Source of the DNA: Tenacibaculum sp. M341
GTDB taxonomy: Bacteria; Bacteroidota; Bacteroidia; Flavobacteriales; Flavobacteriaceae
Length of the DNA: 64,000 nt
NCBI RefSeq assembly: GCF_004337695.1
Contig: NZ_SJXJ01000008.1
Span: 124,001 to 188,000, forward strand
Reading direction: 5' to 3'
This document shows positions 54,006-62,940 of this stretch, one piece after another (position 1 is the first letter of the stretch; each line of letters begins with the position of its first letter). A program made the translations under genes and the position numbers. The notes beneath the pieces are model-generated. The model was not told the origin of the DNA. It worked only from the letters and a program-made list of their open reading frames with translations, and did not search any database.

Positions 54006-55358
54006 GTGAATTTAAAAGAAATACATAACATCTATTTTATAGGTATTGGAGGTATTGGTATGAGTGCAATAGCTAGGTATTTTTCTGAAAACAAGAGAAA
54101 CGTAGCTGGTTATGATAAAACACCTTCGCTTATCACTGGTAATTTGAGTACTATTGGTATTGATGTTAATTATAATGATGCAATTGAAAGTGTTCCTGTA
54201 GCGTTTTTAAATAAAGAAACCACTTTAATTGTATATACACCTGCTATACCGAAAGAGAATCTACAATTAAATTATTTTATAGATAATGACTTTGTGGTTT
54301 TAAAAAGAGCAGAAATATTAGGAAGAATTACTGAAAATACTTTTTGTTTAGGAGTTGCAGGTACACATGGTAAAACAACTACATCTTCAATTTTAGGTCA
54401 TATTATGCAGTCTGTTGAAGCTACCGCTTTTTTAGGTGGTATAGCTGAAAATTATGATTCGAATTTGATTTTAGGAAAAGATGAAGTTTCGGTAGTAGAA
54501 GCTGATGAGTTTGATCGATCTTTTTTACAGTTATCGCCAAACATTGCATGTGTAACTTCTATGGATGCTGATCATTTAGATATTTATGGGAATCACGATG
54601 AGTTGAAAGATTCTTTTAAAGCTTTTTCTGATAAGGTATCTCAGCAATTAGTGGTGGCTAAAGGTTTGCCTTTAGATGGTTTAACGTATGCGATTGAAGA
54701 AGAGGCTGATTACAAAGCTGAAAATATTAGAGTTGAAAATGGAGCTTATATTTTTGATGTGAAAACTCCAAGTGATGCTATTAAAGAAGTTGAGTTGAGT
54801 CTTTCAGGTAGGCATAATGTTATGAATGCTCTGGCTGCAATAGCGTTATCTGATATTTATGGGCTTTCATTGGAAGTGATTAAAGATAGGTTACGTTCTT
54901 TTAAGGGAGTAAGGCGTAGGTTTTCATATAAAATAAAAACATCAAATCGGGTGTTAATTGATGATTATGCACACCATCCGACAGAAATTAGTGCGGTTGA
55001 AGATTCAGTAAGGGAAATGTATCCAGGTAAAAAAGTATTGGTTGTTTTTCAACCACATTTGTTTACTAGGACAAGAGATTTTGTAGATGGATTTGCTGAG
55101 TCATTATCAAGGTTTGATGAGGTAGTTTTATTGGATATATATCCTGCTAGAGAATTACCTATAGAAGGAGTAAATTCAAGTTGGTTGTTAAGTAAAATTA
55201 AAAACGAAAAAAAGAAATTAACAAATAAAAAAGATCTTATAAAAGAGATTAAAAATATAGATGCTGAAGTGGTAGTGATGTTAGGGGCAGGTGATATTGG
55301 TTTATTAGTGGATGATGTAAAAGATGAATTGTTAAAAGAATTGAAGCTAAATGATTAA
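54006..55358 (+). CDS. murC: UDP-MurNAc-alanine ligase, GTG start
   Basis: 450 residues. FIGIGGIGMSAIARYFSENK, ATP loop GTHGKTTTSS, EADEFDRSFLQLSP, SMDADHLDIYG, DDYAHHPTEI, and FQPHLFTRTRDF. Adds the first L-alanine. The start is GTG at 54006. It overlaps ftsQ by 8 bases, suggesting coupled translation. Confidence 0.95.
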   Translation: MNLKEIHNIYFIGIGGIGMSAIARYFSENKRNVAGYDKTPSLITGNLSTIGIDVNYNDAIESVPVAFLNKETTLIVYTPAIPKENLQLNYFIDNDFVVLKRAEILGRITENTFCLGVAGTHGKTTTSSILGHIMQSVEATAFLGGIAENYDSNLILGKDEVSVVEADEFDRSFLQLSPNIACVTSMDADHLDIYGNHDELKDSFKAFSDKVSQQLVVAKGLPLDGLTYAIEEEADYKAENIRVENGAYIFDVKTPSDAIKEVELSLSGRHNVMNALAAIALSDIYGLSLEVIKDRLRSFKGVRRRFSYKIKTSNRVLIDDYAHHPTEISAVEDSVREMYPGKKVLVVFQPHLFTRTRDFVDGFAESLSRFDEVVLLDIYPARELPIEGVNSSWLLSKIKNEKKKLTNKKDLIKEIKNIDAEVVVMLGAGDIGLLVDDVKDELLKELKLND

Positions 55359-56094
55359 AAAGGCAGGTACATATTTGTTGTTCTTAGGCTTAGTAATAAT
55401 GCTTTCTGTTTTATATGGTTTTACAAAAGCTAGAAATGGAAAGAAAAAAGTAGAAGAAATTTCAGTTGAGTTTGAAGAAGGAAGTGTTCCTTTTTTAACT
55501 CATGAGATGGTTAATAAATTGTTAATACAAAATCAAAGAACAGTTAAGAACCAATCAAAAAGAGTGTTAGATTTACATCGTCTAGAAAATAGGGTTTTAG
55601 CAAATCCCTATGTGAAAGAAGCTACAGTTTTTATAACGCTAGGGGGATTATTAAAAACTCAAATTTCACATAAACAACCAATAGCTAGAGTTAGTGCAGG
55701 TAAGGAAGTGTATTATATTGACAAACATGGAGCTAAAATTCCTTTGTCAAGTAATTTTTCTGCAAGAGTACCATTAGTTAGTGGTGAAAAACTAGAAAAT
55801 AATATACAAGAAATAACGCAATTAGTACAGCTTATTTCAGCGGATAATTTTCTTAAAAAAGAGATCATAGCAATCCAGAAATCTGATGCGAATGAATTTA
55901 TTTTTCATGTTCGTAGTGGAAATTATGTGATTGAATTTGGAGATTATAGTGATGTTAGTTTAAAGTTTAAAAAAATTAAAGCTTTTTACAACAAAGCACT
56001 AAAAGATAAAACAATAAATAAGTATAAAACAATAAACGTTAAATATCACAACCAAGTGGTGTGTACAAAACAAAATCAAGATGGAGAACAATAA
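55351..56094 (+). CDS. ftsQ: Cell division protein FtsQ
   Basis: 247 residues. One N-terminal membrane segment (YLLFLGLVIMLSVLYGFTKA), then a periplasmic beta domain with the VRVLD-like NRVLANPYVKEATVFITLGG region and SHKQPIARV, as in the POTRA-like part of FtsQ. Place between murC and ftsA agrees. It overlaps both neighbours (8 and 14 bases). Confidence 0.88.
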   Translation: MIKKAGTYLLFLGLVIMLSVLYGFTKARNGKKKVEEISVEFEEGSVPFLTHEMVNKLLIQNQRTVKNQSKRVLDLHRLENRVLANPYVKEATVFITLGGLLKTQISHKQPIARVSAGKEVYYIDKHGAKIPLSSNFSARVPLVSGEKLENNIQEITQLVQLISADNFLKKEIIAIQKSDANEFIFHVRSGNYVIEFGDYSDVSLKFKKIKAFYNKALKDKTINKYKTINVKYHNQVVCTKQNQDGEQ

Positions 56095-57427
56095 AATTGC
56101 AGTAGGTTTAGATATTGGAACTACCAAAATTGTTGCCATGATTGGTCGCAAAAATGAATACGGGAAAATAGAGGTTCTTGGTATTGGTAAAGCAAAAAGC
56201 TTGGGAGTAAAAAGAGGCGTAGTTAATAACATAACACAAACAATACAATCTATACAACAAGCGGTTGATGAAGCGGAAAGTGTTTCTGGACAAAGAATTA
56301 ATGATGTTGTAGTTGGTATTGCAGGTCAGCATATTAGAAGTTTACATCACAGCGATTACATTACAAGAACTAATCCTGATGAAGTAATTGAAGACGATGA
56401 TATTGATAACTTAGTGAATCAAGTACATAAGTTAGTAATGTTACCTGGTGAAGAAATTATTCATGTATTACCACAGGAATTTAAAGTTGACAGTCAACCA
56501 GAGATTAAAGAGCCAATTGGAATGTATGGTGGGAGACTTGAGGCTAATTTTCACGTAGTAGTAGGTCAGGTATCTTCTATCAGAAATATAGGACGATGTG
56601 TGAAGAGTGCGGGCTTGAATTTAGAAGATATTACACTAGAACCTTTAGCATCTGCATCAGCAGTGTTAAGTCAAGAAGAAAAAGAAGCTGGTGTAGCTTT
56701 GATTGACATAGGAGGTGGAACAACAGATTTAGCAATCTTCAAAGATGGAATTATTCGTCATACAGCTGTAATTCCTTTCGGAGGAAATGTAATTACAGAA
56801 GATATTAAAGAAGGTTGTTCTATCATTGAAAAGCAAGCTGAACTGTTAAAAGTGAAGTTTGGTTCTGCTTGGCCAGGAGAAAATAAAGAAACAGAGATTG
56901 TTTCTATTCCTGGTTTAAGAGGAAGGGAACCAAAAGAGATAACGTTAAAAAATCTTTCTAAGATAATTCATGCAAGAGTTCAAGAAATTATTGAGCATGT
57001 ATATTTAGAGATTAAAAACTATGGTCACGAAACACAAAAAGGTAAATTAATAGCAGGTATTGTACTTACAGGAGGCGGTTCGCAATTAAAGCATTTACGT
57101 CAATTGGTTGAGTACATTACTGGTATGGATACAAGAATAGGATATCCAAATGAACATTTAGCTGGAGACAGCGATGAGGTTTTATCAAGTCCGTCATATG
57201 CAACAGCTGTAGGGTTGTTAATGGAAGGTTTAGTAAAATCTGAAAAAGAAGAATATGTACCTGTAGTTGAAGAAGAAGTATTAACTGCAAGTTTAGAAGA
57301 AGAAAAAATAATAGAAGAGCCCGTAAACGAAATTCAACAAGAGCAGCCAAAGCAAAAGGTAAAAGGAAAATCGTTTTTAGAGAAGTTTACTGAAAGATTC
57401 AAAGAATTTTTAGATAACGCAGAGTAA
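56081..57427 (+). CDS. ftsA: Cell division protein FtsA
   Basis: 448 residues, actin-like. GLDIGTTKIVAMIG, VVGIAGQHIRSLH, LEPLASASAVL, ALIDIGGGTTDLAIF, and VLTGGGSQL. The C-terminal tail is long and acidic, ending in an amphipathic helix (SFLEKFTERFKEFLDNAE) that should bind the membrane. It anchors FtsZ. 56 bases before ftsZ, with an unusual AGGAG-like ribosome site before the ftsZ ATG (AAGGAGAG at about 57469-57476). Confidence 0.94.
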   Translation: MENNKIAVGLDIGTTKIVAMIGRKNEYGKIEVLGIGKAKSLGVKRGVVNNITQTIQSIQQAVDEAESVSGQRINDVVVGIAGQHIRSLHHSDYITRTNPDEVIEDDDIDNLVNQVHKLVMLPGEEIIHVLPQEFKVDSQPEIKEPIGMYGGRLEANFHVVVGQVSSIRNIGRCVKSAGLNLEDITLEPLASASAVLSQEEKEAGVALIDIGGGTTDLAIFKDGIIRHTAVIPFGGNVITEDIKEGCSIIEKQAELLKVKFGSAWPGENKETEIVSIPGLRGREPKEITLKNLSKIIHARVQEIIEHVYLEIKNYGHETQKGKLIAGIVLTGGGSQLKHLRQLVEYITGMDTRIGYPNEHLAGDSDEVLSSPSYATAVGLLMEGLVKSEKEEYVPVVEEEVLTASLEEEKIIEEPVNEIQQEQPKQKVKGKSFLEKFTERFKEFLDNAE

Positions 57428-57483
57428 AATAAAAGTAAGAGAGATAAAAGAGATTATTAAAAAAAACAAGGAGAGTTATTACT

Positions 57484-59340
57484 ATGAGCGCAGAATTTGA
57501 TAACATTTCATTTGACATGCCAAAAACACAATCAAATACAATTAAAGTAATTGGTGTTGGAGGTGGAGGTAGCAATGCCGTAAATCACATGTATAGTAAG
57601 CAAATACATGGGGTAGACTTTGTAATCTGTAATACAGATGCACAAGCGTTGGAAAACAGTCCTATTCCTAACAAAATACAATTAGGAGCACATTTAACAT
57701 CAGGACTAGGAGCAGGAGCAAATCCTGAGATCGGAGCTCAAGCAGCAGCTGAAAGTATTCAAGAGATTCAGCAAATGCTTAATACACATACTAAAATGGT
57801 ATTTATCACTGCTGGTATGGGAGGTGGTACAGGTACAGGTGCTGCACCAATTATTGCTAGAATAGCAAAAGACATGGATATTTTAACGGTAGGAATTGTA
57901 ACAATGCCGTTTCAATTTGAAGGTAGAATGCGCTCAAAACAAGCTCAAAAAGGAATTGATGAGCTTAGAAAAAATGTAGACTCTTTAATTGTTATCAATA
58001 ATAATAAACTTCGTGAGGTTTATGGGAACTTAGGGTTTAAATCTGGTTTCTCAAAAGCAGATGAGGTTTTAGCAACTGCAGCTAAAGGAATAGCAGAGGT
58101 AATAACACATCACTATAAGCAAAATATAGATTTACATGATGCTAAAACTGTTTTAGCAAATAGTGGAACAGCTATCATGGGATCCGCTAAAGAATCTGGA
58201 GAAAGTAGAGCAAAAAATGCTATTGTAAAAGCATTAGATTCTCCGTTGTTAAATGATAATAAAATTACTGGAGCTAAGAATGTTTTATTATTAATTGTAT
58301 CTGGATCTAATGAAGTTACTTTAGATGAAATAGGAGAGATTAATGATTACATTCAAACGGAAGCAGGATACGATGCCAATATTATCATGGGTATTGGAGA
58401 AGATGAGGCTTTAGAAGAAGGTATATCTGTGACAATAGTAGCTACTGGTTTTGCCTTAGATCAGCAAAATAGTATTAACAATACAGAAACAAAGAAAATT
58501 GTTCATACACTTGAAGACAATCAAAAAGCAACATATGAATTTGGAAATAAATCAATAGCTAAAGCTCCATCTATCAATGAGCCTATTCAAAAAACAAATG
58601 AAAAAATTGTTCATGTTTTAGAAGATGAGAAGATAGAAGAACCAAAAGAGATTTTAGTTAAAACTACAGAAGCAATTAAGAATATAGATGTTGTTTTTGA
58701 AGAAGTAAGTTATAATTCTGTTTCTGAAGAAGAATTTGTTATCACAAACATTACTGAAAAGAAAGAGGAGGAAATTAAAAGAGAGGCTCCAATACAACAG
58801 AACTTACTTTTTGATTTACCTTTGAATTCATATGAGGAAGTAAACTCCAATAGTGATGAAGAGTTGATTAACGATTCTGAAAACATAAACAATATTGAAG
58901 TAGTTTATGACGAGGTAAAGCCAGTAGTTGAAAAACGTTATGTTTTAGAGGATTTTGATATTCAACCAACTATTGGAAAGAGTTCGTCACCTGCAGTAGA
59001 AGAAGTTGAAGATGAGTTAAAGTTAGAGGTAAGAACAAAGGAAACTTCTGGTGCTGATGCAGATGATGATAGTGATGCTTCTCCATTGAGTTTAACTATT
59101 GCTGAATTGCAAAAAAGAGCACAGGAGAGAAGAGATAAAATGAAGGGTTTTAACTATAAGTTCTCTGATAAAGTAAATAAAAACATTGATGAGATAGAAA
59201 AGCAACCGGCATACAAGCGTTTGGGAGTGGATTTAGATGTTAATACTAAAATCAGTGAAAAAGAAACACCTTTAGAAAATAAATCAGGAGATTTACCTTT
59301 AAGATCTAACAATACTTTTTTACATGATAATGTAGATTAA
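57484..59340 (+). CDS. ftsZ: Cell division protein FtsZ, long C-terminal linker
   Basis: 618 residues. Tubulin-like GTPase (residues about 15-325): [43 protein letters not shown], and [20 protein letters not shown]. The C-terminal linker is about 270 residues, very acidic, and carries two related segments KIVHTLED (near 338) and KIVHVLED (near 374). The protein ends in a short peptide resembling the FtsA-binding tail ([16 protein letters not shown]). Last gene of the cluster; terminator follows. Confidence 0.96.
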   Translation: MSAEFDNISFDMPKTQSNTIKVIGVGGGGSNAVNHMYSKQIHGVDFVICNTDAQALENSPIPNKIQLGAHLTSGLGAGANPEIGAQAAAESIQEIQQMLNTHTKMVFITAGMGGGTGTGAAPIIARIAKDMDILTVGIVTMPFQFEGRMRSKQAQKGIDELRKNVDSLIVINNNKLREVYGNLGFKSGFSKADEVLATAAKGIAEVITHHYKQNIDLHDAKTVLANSGTAIMGSAKESGESRAKNAIVKALDSPLLNDNKITGAKNVLLLIVSGSNEVTLDEIGEINDYIQTEAGYDANIIMGIGEDEALEEGISVTIVATGFALDQQNSINNTETKKIVHTLEDNQKATYEFGNKSIAKAPSINEPIQKTNEKIVHVLEDEKIEEPKEILVKTTEAIKNIDVVFEEVSYNSVSEEEFVITNITEKKEEEIKREAPIQQNLLFDLPLNSYEEVNSNSDEELINDSENINNIEVVYDEVKPVVEKRYVLEDFDIQPTIGKSSSPAVEEVEDELKLEVRTKETSGADADDDSDASPLSLTIAELQKRAQERRDKMKGFNYKFSDKVNKNIDEIEKQPAYKRLGVDLDVNTKISEKETPLENKSGDLPLRSNNTFLHDNVD

Positions 59341-59370
59341 AGTATAGATTAATATAAAAGTATTCAAATA

Positions 59371-59397
59371 AAAAATCCTGATACATCAGGATTTTTT
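59371..59397 (+). terminator. Terminator after ftsZ
   Basis: Stem AAAAATCCTGA (59371-59381) with its complement, loop TACA, T-run to 59397. It ends the mraZ-to-ftsZ transcript. Confidence 0.9.
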
Positions 59398-59441
59398 ATT
59401 TTTACGGTAATTTGTAAATAAATCATAAAGAATCAAAAAAT

Positions 59442-59885
59442 ATGAGCATACAAAAAGAAGTAATGGCTAAGATGAAAGAAGCCATGAAATCTAAAGATAC
59501 AGTAGCATTAACGGCTTTAAGAGCTTTAAAATCGGTTTTTATGTTAGCTAATACTGAAACAAGTGAAGAGTTAACTGCTGAGCAAGAATTAAAAATAGTT
59601 CAAAAACAAGTAAAGCAAAGAAAAGATAGTGCTGATGTGTTTTTAAAGCAGGACAGAGAAGATTTAGCAGCTCCGGAATTAGCTGAAGCTAAAGTGTTAG
59701 AGCAATTTTTACCAGAAGCATTAAGTGAAGAAGAAATAACTAAAGTTGTTACTGAAGTAATAGGTGAGGTAAATGCAGAAGGAATGAAAGATATGGGGAA
59801 AGTAATGGGAATTGTTTCTAAAAAATTGGCAGGTCAAGCTGATGGAAAAACAATATCTACAATTGTAAAACAGCAATTGGCTTAG
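59442..59885 (+). CDS. GatB/YqeY domain protein
   Basis: 147 residues, all helical. MKEAMKSKDTVALTALRALK, KQRKDSADVFLKQDREDLA, and the C-terminal GMKDMGKVMGIVSKKLAGQA typical of YqeY, which resembles the tail domain of the GatB amidotransferase subunit. Possible role in tRNA-linked amidation. Sits between the ftsZ terminator and tRNA-Arg. Confidence 0.93.
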   Translation: MSIQKEVMAKMKEAMKSKDTVALTALRALKSVFMLANTETSEELTAEQELKIVQKQVKQRKDSADVFLKQDREDLAAPELAEAKVLEQFLPEALSEEEITKVVTEVIGEVNAEGMKDMGKVMGIVSKKLAGQADGKTISTIVKQQLA

Positions 59886-59896
59886 TGATGTTTATT

Positions 59897-59970
59897 GACC
59901 CAGTAGTTCAACTGGATAGAATATCAGATTTCGGCTCTGAGGGTTGGGGGTTCGAATCCTCTCTGGGTCA
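59897..59970 (+). tRNA. tRNA-Arg(TCG), attachment site
   Basis: Acceptor GACCCAG/CTGGGTC, anticodon stem TCAGA/TCTGA with loop TTTCGGC giving anticodon TCG, T-loop GGTTCGAATCC. CCA not encoded. Its 3' half is also the last codons of the recombinase gene on the other strand, so it is the likely chromosomal attachment site of the element. Confidence 0.94.
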
Positions 59971-61537
59971 CTAAAGCGGATTTTTTATCAGATATGATAG
60001 AATTTCCGCTTTTTTTATTTCCCGTATTACTTGTCATCTCTGGGATTAGCGAGAAAAACGAATTTATTCTAGTGGTTCGAACTTGGTCTAATTCTCGATT
60101 ATAGTAGATTCCTTCAGGAAATAGCATTTTCTGAAAAAGCTTTTTATTCTCTAGTGTAGAGGATTCCCACAACGGCAGTACATTGGTGGCTGTTTTGGTA
60201 ACAAAATGGATTACTTTTTTGAGGTTCGAACTGTATCCGCTTGTTTTTTCAATTTCTTGTTCAATTTCAAAATATTCATTTTTGTATTTGGAGCTGTATT
60301 TATCATAAAGAGGTCGATCTATTTCACCAATAACAAATCGTTCTTCGATATTTTCTAGTTTCTTTTTTAAAACATTTAAGTTGGCTTTTAAAGCTGTTTC
60401 GTTCTCTATTTTCGATCTAAAGAATCCACTCATTTGTTCCTCCAATTGTACTTTGATAATGTCTAATTCTTCTTTTTCAATTTTAAAATTAGTAAGTACG
60501 TTACTGAATAACTCATGCATTGCTTTGGCACTACGATTTACCTTACAGCCTTTTGTACGGCATTTATAGTAATACAAGTTTTTCTTCTTCACTAAATAGC
60601 CCGTCATTGCTTTTTCACATTTAGAACACTTTGTAAAGACTTTTAACGGCAAGTTGTCATTGTCTTTATTATGCACAAAGCCATGTACACGTTTTTCTTT
60701 TCTAATATTATGCACTTGTAAAAAAAGTTCTTTTGAAATCATGGCTTCATGATTCCCTTCAACTACTTGGTCTGGAATCATTTTACTTGTAATCAGCCCA
60801 CAATAAAAAGGATTGGAAAACAAATCATTCAAACGTCTTTCAGATAAGTTAACTCCCATTTTCTTTAAACGTCTTACAATTTCTACGTTTGGTAATTGAT
60901 TGTAAGCTTTCCATTCAAACGCTTTTTTCAGTAGTTTTCCTTCTTCATTGATCACTAACTTACGTTCTGTAGCTTTTCCTTTATTTAAGTCTTTGTATCC
61001 TCTAGGAGCAGCCCAAACCCAATACCCTTTTAAAAGGAGTTCTTTCATCCCTGTAACGGTTTTATCTCTCCTAAGTTCATTATCCATTTGCCCAAAAAGG
61101 AAAAAGATTTTTTGCTGAAAAGAACCTGAAGGAGTAGTTGGGTCAAGTTCTTGTGTAATAGCTAATGTAATGACACCATATTTTTTGAGTAATTCCTCTG
61201 CAATAGATGCTCCATTGATGCCTGAGCGAGAAAAACGTTCATAGGAATATACAATAATATAGCTTATGTTTTTTGAACGTTTTACAAAGGTGAGCATTCG
61301 ATTAAACTCTTTTCTATCATCTGTTTTGGCAGATTCATATGTGCCTCCAAAATACCCCACCACATTTAAATTTCGTCTTTGAGCATATAAATCACAATGT
61401 TTTTTTTGAGAAGCTAAACTAGTATTGTCTTCTTGGTCGCTAGAGGAAACACGGGTATAAATCACCGCATTGTTACCATCTTGAAATTTTTTTGGAGCTT
61501 CTGGAGCGAATTGTTTGAAAAGAGCTAAGTTATCCAT
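59924..61537 (-). CDS. Large serine recombinase (integrase)
   Basis: 537 residues. Resolvase catalytic domain (about 22-160) with the nucleophile in YTRVSSSDQ, R in YERFSR, and FGQMDNELRRDKT. The Recombinase domain (about 175-290) has WVWAAPRGYK and SERRLNDLFSNPFYCG. A zinc ribbon CSKCEKAMTGY with CRTKGC is followed by a coiled coil. The final 12 residues (GFEPPTLRAEI region) are read from the antisense of tRNA-Arg, so the stop lies inside the anticodon stem. It probably integrates and excises this element. Serine recombinases seldom use tRNA genes, which is noteworthy. Confidence 0.92.
   Translation of the reverse strand: MDNLALFKQFAPEAPKKFQDGNNAVIYTRVSSSDQEDNTSLASQKKHCDLYAQRRNLNVVGYFGGTYESAKTDDRKEFNRMLTFVKRSKNISYIIVYSYERFSRSGINGASIAEELLKKYGVITLAITQELDPTTPSGSFQQKIFFLFGQMDNELRRDKTVTGMKELLLKGYWVWAAPRGYKDLNKGKATERKLVINEEGKLLKKAFEWKAYNQLPNVEIVRRLKKMGVNLSERRLNDLFSNPFYCGLITSKMIPDQVVEGNHEAMISKELFLQVHNIRKEKRVHGFVHNKDNDNLPLKVFTKCSKCEKAMTGYLVKKKNLYYYKCRTKGCKVNRSAKAMHELFSNVLTNFKIEKEELDIIKVQLEEQMSGFFRSKIENETALKANLNVLKKKLENIEERFVIGEIDRPLYDKYSSKYKNEYFEIEQEIEKTSGYSSNLKKVIHFVTKTATNVLPLWESSTLENKKLFQKMLFPEGIYYNRELDQVRTTRINSFFSLIPEMTSNTGNKKSGNSIISDKKSALVTQRGFEPPTLRAEI
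59973..60017 (+). terminator. Hairpin after tRNA-Arg, inside the recombinase 3' end
   Basis: AAAGCGGA (59973-59980) pairs with TCCGCTTT (60005-60012); an inner TATCA/TGATA stem and a T-run to 60017 complete a terminator-like hairpin. It overlaps codons of the recombinase on the other strand. Confidence 0.65.
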
Positions 61538-61603
61538 GATTTTAGGTATTGAAGATCAATAACAAAGATATAGGTCTATATAAGTTTTGTGTAAGAATAT
61601 CTG

Positions 61604-61801
61604 TTAAAAAATATTTTGATCTTGTACAGTAAAGGTTTGCAATACGAGTAAAGAAAAGGTTTCCGCATTTTTAATAAGCTGATGATATGCTTCAACAGAT
61701 ATGTTTTTATACTTAGGGATTTGGCGTATTTTTTCAATAGGTAATCGTTGTTTTACCCTCTCTGTTGCTTGTGCTATATTTTCCTCATTGATGTGTTGCA
61801 T
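61604..61801 (-). CDS. Small protein of unknown function next to the recombinase
   Basis: 65 residues from the ATG at 61801, helix-rich (IAQATERVKQRLPIEKIRQI, then YHQLIKNAETFSLLVLQ). The frame stays open 33 codons upstream without any ATG, GTG or TTG, and that part also reads as protein-like (KFIKRSKKHASVYQS). It could therefore be the rest of a longer gene that lost its start, or a small recombination accessory factor. Function unknown; 66 bases before the recombinase. Confidence 0.55.
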   Translation of the reverse strand: MQHINEENIAQATERVKQRLPIEKIRQIPKYKNISVEAYHQLIKNAETFSLLVLQTFTVQDQNIF

Positions 61802-62026
61802 AGATTGATAAACAGAAGCATGTTTTTTACTTCTTTTTATAAACTTATGGCTTTGAAGGTCTTGTAATCTATAAGTAATTAGAATCGGCTCTATTTGTCT
61901 TTACTTGTCTGATTTAAGTATGATCGTTTACTATTGGATTCGATTTTTACCATTAGTTTTTTTAAATTTTAAGGGGTTTGTAATAGATGAAGCTTTTACC
62001 ATTTTTCGGGACAACGAAAAACGAGT

Positions 62027-62124
62027 AGGATATAAGGAGTTCTAATTTGAAAGCGGTTGCTTTTTTCGCTTAACTGCCTGTACGCTCAAACACAACCACT
62101 TTCAAAAGAACTGCTATATATCCT
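62027..62124. repeat. Long imperfect inverted repeat
   Basis: Arms 62027-62059 and 62093-62124 read AGGATATA, AGTTCT, TTTGAAAG, GGTTG in order and its reverse complement, with a few mismatches and small gaps. The 33-base centre is CT-rich (TTTTTTCGCTTAACTGCCTG at 62061-62080). Confidence 0.75.
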
Positions 62125-62536
62125 TATGAAATTTGTAAAGACTGTACAAGTTTTAGAAAATATTAAGGTATCTACTTCCTTGAAAATGCAAGCATTTTAC
62201 TACGTCGCAAACACACCTAATTATTTCCTAAAAGTCTTGACAAATTCCACTTCATCTATTTTGCTATTAATGGAACATCAAACCTATACCCCTTAAAATT
62301 CATTGAAAAATAAATGGTTTCTTTTTTATTGATGATATTTCCGACTAACTAACTAGCTGGCTGTGGTACTAGCTAATCGTACTTACTTCTGCATTTACAA
62401 TTAATTAGCTGAATAAATAGCTATCTAGTTAATTAGCTAATGGTACAATCAACTATAGATATTTCTACACAACCAGTCATACAAATGTTTGGATGGATGA
62501 CTAGCTAGCTCTACAATGGTAAAGTCAGCCGACGAA

Positions 62537-62564
62537 ACAGCGATACGGTCATACAGCGATACGG
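62537..62564 (+). repeat. 16-bp-phased direct repeats
   Basis: ACAGCGATACGG at 62537-62548 and again at 62553-62564, followed by a partial third copy CGATAC at 62565-62570. The stretch is richer in GC than its surroundings. Confidence 0.7.
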
Positions 62565-62716
62565 CGATACACCAAAGAAACAGCACTTTTACTTTGTTTT
62601 TGTTTTAAAATTTCACCCTTTGGAGTCTAATGGCTTTTGGTGTCTTGTTTTGTCCGTAACTACCATAGTGTTATTACTATTTATCCATTTTTAATTTGTA
62701 ATAATCAGTTCTAGAA

Positions 62717-62737
62717 GTAGTAATATTCCATTACTAC
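62717..62737. repeat. Small palindrome
   Basis: GTAGTAAT (62717-62724) and ATTACTAC (62730-62737) with spacer ATTCC; perfect arms. Confidence 0.6.
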
Positions 62738-62763
62738 ACTAAAAACTGTTCAACGGAACAGAG

Positions 62764-62818
62764 CAAGTTGTGTAATGAGTGCCTCAAAAATACTTTTGTG
62801 CCTCTCAATACAAACTTG
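62764..62818. other. Candidate oriT: inverted plus direct repeats
   Basis: CAAGTTGTGTAATGAG (62764-62779) and CTCAATACAAACTTG (62804-62818) are near-perfect inverted arms. Between them GTGCCTC occurs at 62779-62785 and 62798-62804, a 19-base-phased direct repeat. It lies about 120 bases before the relaxase start, the usual place of a transfer origin. Confidence 0.5.
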
Positions 62819-62831
62819 TCCTACGGAGTTT

Positions 62832-62857
62832 AAAATCCCTCCGAAGTCGAGGATTTT
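62832..62857. other. Hairpin before the relaxase
   Basis: AAAATCC(C)TC pairs with GAGGATTTT (62849-62857) around a loop of about 7 bases. It may block transcription into the relaxase gene or mark the end of the oriT block. Confidence 0.5.
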
Positions 62858-62940
62858 GAAAATAAATGAATAGGAAGTTGTATTACTAACGAATTAAAAT
62901 GATGAAAAAGCATCTGTTTTAATTCCAAAATTTGAAAATA

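Larger units (their letters stand above)
61802..62940. other. Repeat-rich non-coding stretch before the relaxase
   Basis: About 1.1 kb with no convincing gene. It contains a 33-base inverted repeat pair (62027-62124), a TAGCTA-rich tract (62331-62520), GC-richer direct repeats (62537-62564), a small palindrome (62717-62737), an oriT-like repeat block (62764-62818) and a hairpin (62832-62857). The layout suggests the transfer origin and control region of the element. Confidence 0.7.

Noticed and set aside
58710-58892. Minus-strand frame inside ftsZ
   Set aside because: Serine-rich shadow of the acidic ftsZ linker on the other strand.
62057-62296. 79-residue plus-strand frame
   Set aside because: It runs through the long inverted repeat and has no family resemblance or protein-like pattern; probably chance.
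62537-62570. CRISPR-like repeats
   Set aside because: Only two full 12-base copies with a 4-base gap; no spacers of normal size and no cas genes.
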